A stretch of DNA of 12,402 bases from Cyanobacteriota bacterium. GTDB lineage: Bacteria > Cyanobacteriota > Cyanobacteriia > Leptolyngbyales > Leptolyngbyaceae. Position 1 is the stretch's first letter; every line of letters begins with the position of its first letter. Under the pieces are notes generated by a model that did not search any database, was not told the DNA's origin, and saw nothing but the letters and a program-made list of their open reading frames with translations. The DNA is taken from NCBI GenBank assembly GCA_027482985.1, contig JAIXVO010000311.1, positions 1 to 12,402 of the forward strand, written 5' to 3'. Positions 7,551 to 12,402 of the stretch are shown piece after piece. The position numbers and the translations under genes were made by a program.

Positions 7551-8069
7551 GCACTATAGACGGACGGGAACGCTCGTCGCCTGTCTTTATCGAGGACATC
7601 ACAGAGCGCCTTTATTTCTGAATACTTCCAACTCACCCGCTCCACACCGCCTCCAAGTTGAAGCAAAAATCCTCCATTCAACGACAACCGCTTTAATCTC
7701 TAAGCCAAAGAGTGCCCAGTCTGGGTGATGCAGTAAGCTATTATCGCCAACCACCAGATACTGCAAATCCTGTTCCACATCCGCTGGCAACCGAAAGAGA
7801 TGAAACACGCTGCCAATTCCAACCTGCTCATCATGTAACCGCCGAGCGGTATCCCGAACACTGTTGTCTTGAGCCAAGCGGGTTGTTCTAGCAAAAATAG
7901 GGGCTAAAAAATTGCGGCTGGATGGAGAAAAGAAGCTGGTTGACCACCAATTGTCTTGATCCTTCTCGCCCAGGTAACCCACCAAAAGTCGCAGATGGCC
8001 ATATAAGTTGAGCGTTGAGCGATCTATAACCTCACACAGTGACAGCAAGAGAGGGGTGACTGCCCCCAT
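7551..8069 (-). pseudogene. BrxE-like gene fragment, frameshifted and 3'-truncated
   Basis: The open frame reads LRLLVGYLGEKDQDNWW, then STSFFSPSSRNFLAPIFART, ARRLHDEQVGIG and VFHLFRLPADVEQDL. This pattern matches what I remember of BrxE, a small protein of unknown role found in some BREX phage-defence loci. After EIKAVVVEW the frame loses sense, and around 7650-7690 a second frame continues with LLQLGGGVERVSWKYSEIKA and LCDVLDKDRRRAFPSVYSA. A single indel therefore broke the gene. It stops where the IS1 remnant begins, at about 7550. The start is uncertain: ATG 8069 is the first in frame, but residues before HLRLLVG look unconserved. The family assignment is from memory; decay is visible in the sequence. 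Confidence 0.5.
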
Positions 8070-8226
8070 TGCATATTAGTGCCACGCTCCATTGTCGGAT
8101 GCAGGTAGGCGATCTCAGGAAATCGCTTAGTCCCAGGCGCGCCTAATCTGGCTGCAATCTTACATTGCTGTGTGAGCGCAGTCGAAACCAGCGACTAGAG
8201 TTTCTGGTCAAAATCGCTTTAAGTGA
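8070..8226. other. Short gap with an unrecognised open frame (-)
   Basis: On the minus strand a frame without a start codon runs from about 8189, reading ALTQQCKIAARLGAPG, then TKRFPEIAYLHPTMERG, and stops inside the BrxE-like fragment. It looks protein-like and may be the end of another lost gene. I do not recognise it. Nothing else is seen. Confidence 0.3.
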
Positions 8227-9114
8227 TTATTGAGTTTGATGGGGGTCACGCTCGCCCGTCAACCCATACAGCTGACAGAGCGGTTCTAGCTCCTGTTTCA
8301 AGCGATCGCGCACAGCCTCCGGTGACACGATTTCGCAGTCTTTGCCGTAACGTAAGACTTCTCGAATCAACCAGAAGGTATAGGGAACTTGCCGCACCAC
8401 TCGCCGCACTTGCGGTAAATCGGTTACCCATTCGTTCACCTGATCGATCGCCGTTTTACTTTGATAGGCAAATGCCAGTCCATGAAACAGATGCAGTTCG
8501 ACAGTGATGGTATCAAGTCTGGGTCGCCATTGCCCAGGAAGGGGCGAAACGGCAGCGTCAGTAATTCGATCGAGGCGGAGACACCAATTATGCATCAGCG
8601 CTGGTAAGTCTCGATTGCCTTCGGTTTCTTCACACCAACAATCAAGGTATTGCCGCGATTCATGGGTGACAATTTCGGCATAGCGAATGGTGAAATGCCA
8701 GACTCGTTCTGCGGCATCCTGATAGGCCAACTGAAAGGGTTGTTGCCGCCGGATGAATCGTTGCACTTCCACGCGCCATGGCAACATTGGTCTGACAACA
8801 AACTGTTCCAGTTCATGCCGGAGCGGAATAGTCAGTTCGCTGCGTTCTAGCAAAAATTGGGCGATCGCGATTGCCATCTCAATCTCTCCCGCATCTACTA
8901 ATGCAGTTCTCGCCCGATTCAAGGCATTGACCCGCTCCTTTGGCCAATCATGGTTGGGCGCGATCACCAGTTCCTGCCGAGCGATCGCTTCGATCAATTT
9001 GGAAATATTTGGGCGATCGCCCCAGGTTTTGCCCAACTCCAAGGCAAGGCGCTCTAATTGAGCCTTGTCCTGCTCTGAAATAGACAGGGTAATGGAATGA
9101 CCTTTGCGACTCAT
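8227..9114 (-). CDS. WYL-domain regulator with ribbon-helix-helix N-terminus, CRISPR-associated
   Basis: This 295-residue protein has a ribbon-helix-helix-like N-terminus (SITLSISEQDKAQLERLALE, about 7-26, then ISKLIEAIARQEL), a helical middle and a WYL domain at about 125-190. That domain contains FQLAYQDAAERVWHFTIRYA and RQYLDCWCEETEGN, with QYL at the WYL position (155-157), then NWCLRLDRI. The WCX-type tail reads WLIREVLRYGKDCEIVSPEAV, a canonical ending. WYL proteins of this architecture sit beside cyanobacterial CRISPR loci; Sll7009 of Synechocystis 6803 lowers crRNA levels of its type I-D system. Divergent placement next to cas10d supports the same role here. The WYL domain is expected to sense a nucleic-acid or nucleotide ligand. 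No ribosome site precedes ATG 9114, but a TATACT box lies only 3 bp upstream, which suggests a leaderless mRNA. Confidence 0.85.
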   Translation of the reverse strand: MSRKGHSITLSISEQDKAQLERLALELGKTWGDRPNISKLIEAIARQELVIAPNHDWPKERVNALNRARTALVDAGEIEMAIAIAQFLLERSELTIPLRHELEQFVVRPMLPWRVEVQRFIRRQQPFQLAYQDAAERVWHFTIRYAEIVTHESRQYLDCWCEETEGNRDLPALMHNWCLRLDRITDAAVSPLPGQWRPRLDTITVELHLFHGLAFAYQSKTAIDQVNEWVTDLPQVRRVVRQVPYTFWLIREVLRYGKDCEIVSPEAVRDRLKQELEPLCQLYGLTGERDPHQTQ

Positions 9115-9324
9115 AAAAGTATACGGACACTTTAGCTGTGTACTATCTTGTCACCTCCTATTTTCGATGTCATGATCCACTTATGCAACACTTTACGGAC
9201 ACAATCTCAGGGGATGAAGAGCGGTGATGACAAATGAGCCTTGTCAATTTGGATGGTGGGATCAGTGTCTATGCTGGTTTGGCGGGCAGGTTTAGGGAAT
9301 TCTAGTTGAAGGAGGAATTTTGTG
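9115..9324. promoter_or_regulatory. Divergent control region between WYL regulator and HTH genes
   Basis: The region contains a 9-bp direct repeat TACGGACAC at 9122-9130 and 9194-9202. The first copy touches the TATACT box (minus strand, + positions 9118-9123) of the WYL gene. An inverted repeat TGACAA-N7-TTGTCA lies at 9228-9246, and a further TTGTCA is at 9148-9153. These are candidate operator half-sites for the WYL/ribbon-helix-helix protein. That is inference from position and repetition only. Confidence 0.4.
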
Positions 9325-9456
9325 ATGACGACACTCGAAAAGTTGTTGCAGGTTTTATCAGATGGTGACTGGCATTCAACTGAGGACCTGGTGCAGGAAG
9401 TAGGACATCGCTTCTCAGCCACGATTCACGTCGCGAAGCAGAGGGGCGATCGCTAG
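9325..9456 (+). pseudogene. Truncated copy of the small winged-helix-like gene
   Basis: After an excellent ribosome site GAAGGAGG (9308-9315), ATG 9325 (or GTG 9322) opens a 43-codon frame. It reads TTLEKLLQVLSDGDWHSTED, then LVQEVGHRFSATIHVAKQRG and a stop. It aligns along its length with the N-terminal half of the 76-residue protein at 9825: LSDGDWHSTEDL versus LADGEWHWSEEL, and HRFSATI versus WRFGATI. The frame ends inside a GCGATCGC octamer (9446-9453), where the intact copy continues GYLIETGSLGKHYRYRL. No continuation is found in other frames. It is probably a decayed duplicate, although the strong ribosome site means a 43-residue peptide could still be made. Confidence 0.65.
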
Positions 9457-9516
9457 ATACCCCGAAACATCTCGACCAACAGCCTGTTGAAAGGAGGTAA
9501 ATTATCGTTTTAGGAA
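9457..9516. other. Gap with an orphan ribosome-binding-site-like sequence
   Basis: GTTGAAAGGAGG at about 9485-9496 closely repeats the GTTGAAGGAGG ahead of the truncated HTH gene at 9325, but no credible start codon and reading frame follows. It may be a leftover from a lost gene copy. It lies just beyond the 3' end of the crRNA-like locus. Confidence 0.4.
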
Positions 9517-9556
9517 AATTATTGTCCCGGTATCGGGATTTATTGGAGATGGAAAT
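9517..9556 (-). repeat. Degenerate type I-D CRISPR repeat, handle lost
   Basis: This unit is about 40 nt. The 5' part TTTCCATCTCC and the ATCCCG-ATAC-CGGGAC stem resemble the type I-D repeat, but the terminal TGAAAC is replaced by AATAATT. The degeneration is complementary to that of the other unit, as in crRNA-like regulators and also in terminal repeats of old arrays. Confidence 0.55.
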
Positions 9557-9591
9557 AAGGCAGGTTGCACAAAGCAAGTGCAGACATATTT

Positions 9592-9628
9592 GTTTCAGTC
9601 CCGAATCGGGATTGGAATTGACTTTCAG
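9592..9628 (-). repeat. Degenerate type I-D CRISPR repeat, handle-bearing
   Basis: This unit is 37 nt. Its 3' half is intact in type I-D form (AATCCCG-AT-TCGGGACTGAAAC), sharing the last 13 nt with the Synechocystis CRISPR1 repeat as I remember it. Its 5' half (CTGAAAGTCAATTCC) has diverged. The half that is kept is the one Cas6 needs to make the crRNA 5' end. Confidence 0.65.
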
Positions 9629-9633
9629 TCAGT

Positions 9634-9663
9634 TGTATATCCATCCAACTTACAGTCTATCAG
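9634..9663 (-). promoter_or_regulatory. Candidate promoter of the crRNA-like RNA
   Basis: On the minus strand, CTGATA (+ 9658-9663, 4/6 match to -35) and TATACA (+ 9634-9639, 4/6 match to -10) are 18 bp apart. A start about 7 nt downstream falls at about 9627, the first bases of the handle-bearing repeat. A dedicated promoter directly ahead of the first pseudo-repeat is typical of CreA-type genes. The boxes are weak by themselves; their position gives them weight. Confidence 0.4.
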
Positions 9664-9705
9664 TATGGTTGCGCCGTCCTACCCTAACGTTCCTTTTGAT
9701 TACCT

Positions 9706-9724
9706 AAGTTCAGACATATTTAAC
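9706..9724 (-). promoter_or_regulatory. Predicted target (partial protospacer with GTT PAM) of the crRNA-like RNA
   Basis: The minus strand reads GTT followed by AAATATGTCTGAACTT. The spacer of the crRNA-like locus begins AAATATGTCTGCACTT. Positions 1-11 and 13-16 match and position 12 does not; from 17 onward similarity stops. Type I effectors flip out every sixth guide base, so position 12 is the place where a mismatch should cost least. GTT fits the GTN/GTH PAM reported for type I-D. Weak promoter boxes TTGATT (9696-9701) and TATTTA (9717-9722, 15 bp apart) overlap the site on the + strand, about 100 bp ahead of the HTH-cas10d genes. Confidence 0.6.
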
Positions 9725-9748
9725 CCTTGCTTCCAGCTATCGAATACG

Positions 9749-9788
9749 CTACCTTTTGATCAACAGAAGAAGGTAGTTCGTTTGAACT
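9749..9788. promoter_or_regulatory. Two inverted repeats in the HTH-cas10d leader
   Basis: CTACCTT (9749-9755) and AAGGTAG (9770-9776) form a 7-bp inverted repeat whose loop contains the palindrome TTGATCAA (9756-9763). Next to it, AGTTC-GTTT-GAACT spans 9775-9788. They lie between the predicted guide target and the ribosome site AGGGAGA (9814-9820). They may be operators for the small HTH protein or the WYL regulator, or a leader hairpin. Confidence 0.35.
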
Positions 9789-9824
9789 GTTGTTTTCTGG
9801 AGTTTTGTATTTTAGGGAGAAGTC

Positions 9825-10055
9825 ATGCCAAGTCTGAACAAAACCAAAGTTGAACTGCTTTTGGAAGCTCTTGCTGACGGAGAGTGGCACTGGAGTGAGG
9901 AATTAGCAAGTAAGGTTAGCTGGCGATTCGGAGCCACCATCAAAGATGCACGAGACAAGGGTTACCTGATCGAAACTGGCTCTTTAGGTAAGCATTACCG
10001 CTACCGCTTATGCAGCGGTTACCCTGTCCAAGCTAAGCAGAAGAAAGGGAGTTGA
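9825..10055 (+). CDS. Small winged-helix-like protein leading the cas10d operon
   Basis: This 76-residue basic protein reads NKTKVELLLEALADGEWHWS, then EELASKVSWRFGATIKDARD, KGYLIETGSLGKHYRYRL and a basic tail. The pattern of a helix, a DG(E/D)WH turn, a helix-turn-helix and a beta-wing ending in YRYRL is typical of small winged-helix DNA-binding proteins. I know no characterised homologue. It is preceded by the ribosome site AGGGAGA (9814-9820), its stop is 2 bp from the cas10d start, and it is therefore almost certainly co-transcribed with cas10d. It is probably a local transcription regulator. A broken copy lies at 9325. Confidence 0.75.
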   Translation: MPSLNKTKVELLLEALADGEWHWSEELASKVSWRFGATIKDARDKGYLIETGSLGKHYRYRLCSGYPVQAKQKKGS

Positions 10056-10057
10056 TA

Positions 10058-12402
10058 ATGAAACTATTAAACCGTCCTCCCAAGACACTTGAAGAACGCT
10101 ATTTCAGTGAAATTCGACCCCTTCTCTACGAACGACACGGAACTCAGCACCAATGGGGTACGCGAGAAAAACACACCCTGGCAGAACATCTCGATTCTGC
10201 TTGCCAGTTTGTTTTGACCGTTAGCAAAATGGCAGGAGTGCCAGATGATAAACGGGCTGTGATTCTAGCAGCTACAGCAGTGCATGACTTAAACAAGTTG
10301 GACAAGTCTGAACGTAAAGTTAAGACTTTGGCGAGAGACAAAGATTTTTTGCGAGAACAGCTAGAAGAAGCTGGAGTGAACAGTTTTGTCCCAAGTGAAG
10401 CTGAACTTGAACTGGTGAGACGTTTAATTGAACGACACTCCGGGCATAACGCGAGTGATGGGGCATTATTTTTACCCGAAGACCCTCAAATTAAGCGGTG
10501 GGTCGCGATTCTAATTGCCGCAGATTTATTCGATCTGGGCTTACCAGCAGACAAACTGACCCAAAAACTTCAGAAAGAGTTAACGGTCGCGTTAAATCGT
10601 CCCAGCAACTTGTATCAGATTCGAATTTCTGAGGATCGAGGTTACATGACGGCACTGCTACTTGCTGCTTGTGAAGAAGTTCTGATCGAGTACAAGTTGA
10701 CTCCTCTAGCAATTTCCCCAGATGGTGAATTGTTTGAAGGTGAAGGGTTTCCAGAGGTTGACCTAGTGCCTAAAATTGCAGCTCGTTGGCAATCTAAAAT
10801 CGATGCAGTTTTTGGCAATAACATTGACCAGCTTGTGAAGCCTGGAAATAATGGCATTCGGATTATGTCCCAAGCTGTTCAGCAAGATTTGCAGGAAGTC
10901 ATCACTGTTGTGCTGTATCACCTGGAAAGAAAAAAGGCTGGCTACAAGGCAGAAAAAGTCCAAGCAGAGGTGAATAAACACCTGACCAAAGTTGATCCAA
11001 CGGCTTTGAAGGCTGCAAGTGAGGTGGGACTATTACCTGTTGACTCGGCTGAAGCGTTTGCTCTAGCAGAAGGACTGAAGGCTGCTTTTGTCAGTTATCG
11101 CAAGGTCAAACCTGATATACCCGTTGATCAAGTGTGGGACAGGCTGGCTGCTCATGTTGGTTTATCAGAACAACAACGTCAGGCTTTGCAACCTTTCAAT
11201 GAGCAATATGGGCGATCGCTGCTGGCAGCAAAAGCCATCACAACAGGCATAGAAGGGATTAAAACGGCTTTGATGGAATCGCTGGAAATGAGAAGAGGTT
11301 CAGCGAGTAGTGAGTCCGAAGAAGTAGAAGTTGCAGAAGATTTAGTCGCGCTGGCTGCTAGAACACTGAATTTGCCGCACAGCAATCGGTTAGCAGGCTT
11401 CAGTGAGTTGGATACTTATACCCAAGTAAATCCAAGGCAACGCTGTTCTTTAGGACCAACAGTGAGTGGTACCGAAGACTTAGCTGCAATGCCAGTGGGT
11501 ACAAAGGTTCAGGTGTTTTCTAATCGCCTGCCAGGTGGTTTGGTGGCAGAACCCAAAAGACAAGCAGAATCAACCACTCTACGGGCATACCAATTACTTG
11601 CGATCGGGGCTAACTTTCCGGCGATTAAGAAGGAGCCACCGTATTATTTGCATCTGGCATTACCAGTGGGTTCATGCCCAGAACTGTTAAGAATCTGGAG
11701 AGAATGCCTCCTAGATCTGGCTAGAACGAATGCAGAGGGTGGTCCCGTTTCTGTAGATGTGGTCAAGCTGTATCGGGATAATGCAGTTGAATTTACTCCA
11801 AATAAGGTAGTGGGAGTTGCGTTTCCGAAACGTCCGGAGTTTGTTCACAATGTTGTTCCCTTGCCGATGGTTTGGGGGGATGCTAATACTTCAGTGGCTT
11901 TGCTTAAATCTTTGCGACTCGCTTTAGAACTTTCACTTTCTTTTGATTTTGGATTTCCATTTGTCTTGAGTTCCAGTTTGCAAATTGAACCCTCAACAGA
12001 ATTTCATGGACGGGTAGAAGGGATTCCGACTTCATTTTCTAGCTTGTTGAAAACTGGACGGTATAGCAGAGAAGAAGCAGAAATTGTGCGCGATCGCCTC
12101 CGCTGGTTAGGCAATCTCGTACAAGCAGTTGCTAGCATTCCAAAATTTGATGACTGCCTTTATGACTTAGCACGAGCAACGTCTTCACCCCTCAATCTGT
12201 ACTATGTTCTGCTCCGCTGGATTCTCCGAGAAAATGACCAACCGAACCTCATTACATTTTGGAGAAAAATACGTGAACCCTTGAAAAAACTACTGGAGAG
12301 CCTTATGCCTGATGAAAACAATGCCCTGACTGAATATCTGAAAGCAGCTACTCAAATTGCTGCGGAGGGAAGAATTTGGGGGAGTTCCTGGGAGCGTAGC
12401 CC
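10058..12402 (+). CDS. cas10d: Cas10d/Csc3, type I-D CRISPR large subunit with HD nuclease, 3' end outside window
   Basis: The frame is open from ATG 10058 to the window edge: 781 codons with no stop, about four fifths of the usual Csc3 length (about 950-1000). The N-terminal HD nuclease domain has H39, H44, the H76-D77 pair in AVHDLNKLDK, H127/H130 in ERHSGHN and D156 in IAADLFDLG, so its metal ligands look intact. The middle is the diverged Cas10 palm-like region. The last part (HGRVEGIPTSFSSLLKTGRY, then RLRWLGNLVQAVASIP and YVLLRWILRENDQPN) matches the helical C-terminal region of Csc3. Cas10d is the large subunit of the I-D effector and carries its nuclease. A ribosome site (AAAGGGAG) lies 6-7 nt upstream. 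The usual upstream gene, the Cas3 helicase, is not present here. Confidence 0.9.
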   Translation, partial: MKLLNRPPKTLEERYFSEIRPLLYERHGTQHQWGTREKHTLAEHLDSACQFVLTVSKMAGVPDDKRAVILAATAVHDLNKLDKSERKVKTLARDKDFLREQLEEAGVNSFVPSEAELELVRRLIERHSGHNASDGALFLPEDPQIKRWVAILIAADLFDLGLPADKLTQKLQKELTVALNRPSNLYQIRISEDRGYMTALLLAACEEVLIEYKLTPLAISPDGELFEGEGFPEVDLVPKIAARWQSKIDAVFGNNIDQLVKPGNNGIRIMSQAVQQDLQEVITVVLYHLERKKAGYKAEKVQAEVNKHLTKVDPTALKAASEVGLLPVDSAEAFALAEGLKAAFVSYRKVKPDIPVDQVWDRLAAHVGLSEQQRQALQPFNEQYGRSLLAAKAITTGIEGIKTALMESLEMRRGSASSESEEVEVAEDLVALAARTLNLPHSNRLAGFSELDTYTQVNPRQRCSLGPTVSGTEDLAAMPVGTKVQVFSNRLPGGLVAEPKRQAESTTLRAYQLLAIGANFPAIKKEPPYYLHLALPVGSCPELLRIWRECLLDLARTNAEGGPVSVDVVKLYRDNAVEFTPNKVVGVAFPKRPEFVHNVVPLPMVWGDANTSVALLKSLRLALELSLSFDFGFPFVLSSSLQIEPSTEFHGRVEGIPTSFSSLLKTGRYSREEAEIVRDRLRWLGNLVQAVASIPKFDDCLYDLARATSSPLNLYYVLLRWILRENDQPNLITFWRKIREPLKKLLESLMPDENNALTEYLKAATQIAAEGRIWGSSWERS

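Larger units (their letters stand above)
9517..9628 (-). ncRNA. crRNA-like guide RNA, candidate CreA/CreR-type cas repressor
   Basis: Read on the minus strand, the locus is a degenerate repeat (9628-9592), a 35-nt spacer (9591-9557) and a second degenerate repeat (9556-9517). The first repeat ends in TCCCGATTCGGGACTGAAAC: a 6-bp stem followed by the 8-nt handle ACTGAAAC known from Synechocystis type I-D crRNAs. The second begins ATTTCCATCTCCAATAAATC and keeps a TCCCGATACCGGGA hairpin but has lost the handle, ending ACAATAATT. Its hairpin followed by CAATAATTTT could also stop transcription. The first 11 spacer bases recur exactly at 9711-9721 beside a GTT PAM. This is the layout of CreA/CreR RNAs, which direct Cas complexes to repress a promoter through seed-only pairing. 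Expression is not shown. A relic single-spacer array is the main alternative. Confidence 0.6.

Noticed and set aside
8227..9114. WYL protein as the BrxR regulator of a BREX locus
   Set aside because: The BrxE-like fragment nearby made this tempting, but the ribbon-helix-helix N-terminus and divergent position next to cas10d fit the cyanobacterial CRISPR-associated WYL group better.
9517..9628. Ordinary functional CRISPR array
   Set aside because: There are only two repeats, each missing a different half, and only one spacer, so it cannot be a normal growing array. A relic array remains the main alternative to the regulatory RNA.
9522..9707. A 61-codon frame behind the orphan AAGGAGG
   Set aside because: It has only a TTG start, badly spaced from the purine run, and its sequence is made of the two pseudo-repeats and spacer; no protein-like pattern.
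9707..9732. Strong sigma70-type promoter for cas10d
   Set aside because: Several -35/-10 pairs can be drawn in 9690-9810 but all are weak or badly spaced. I kept only the pair overlapping the guide target as a tentative note.
9578..9853. A 91-codon plus-strand frame across the crRNA-like locus and the cas leader
   Set aside because: It runs through both a CRISPR-like repeat and the promoter region, overlaps the well-supported HTH gene start and has no ribosome site or recognisable domain.

Overview
The window looks like cyanobacterial chromosome. The palindrome GCGATCGC (HIP1) recurs many times on the left, and several proteins have close cyanobacterial relatives: the MlaE-type permease, the coiled-coil/proline-rich protein and the ribbon-helix-helix WYL regulator. 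No species can be named from this sequence.

Layout. (1) 1-6840 is ordinary chromosome. It holds an MlaE-type lipid-transport permease (-), a small membrane protein (+) converging on a phosphodiester glycosidase-like gene (-), a divergent SAM-hydrolase-fold protein (-), a RelE/ParE-type toxin with its antitoxin (-), a class I methyltransferase (+) and a coiled-coil/Pro-Ala-rich protein (+). (2) 6840-8226 is a decayed stretch. It holds a broken IS1-family transposase and a frameshifted, 3'-truncated gene resembling BrxE of BREX defence systems. (3) 8227-12402 is the front end of a type I-D CRISPR-Cas locus. It has a WYL regulator (-), then on the + strand a truncated small winged-helix-like gene, a crRNA-like locus on the - strand, an intact small winged-helix-like gene, and cas10d (csc3), which runs off the window at residue 781.

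The most interesting element is at 9517-9628. Two degenerate type I-D-like CRISPR repeats flank one 35-nt spacer on the minus strand. The upstream repeat keeps the 8-nt handle ACTGAAAC and the downstream one keeps the 5' half. The first 11 nt of the spacer recur exactly at 9711-9721, upstream of the HTH-cas10d genes, next to a GTT motif in the PAM position. Pairing extends to 15 of 16 positions, and the single mismatch is at position 12, a base that type I effectors flip out. The rest of the spacer does not match. This is the architecture of a CreA/CreR-type guide: a crRNA-like RNA that loads the Cas complex and represses a promoter without cutting. I infer that this I-D locus represses its own cas transcription through this RNA, with the WYL protein as a second layer of control. 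None of this was tested by search or experiment.
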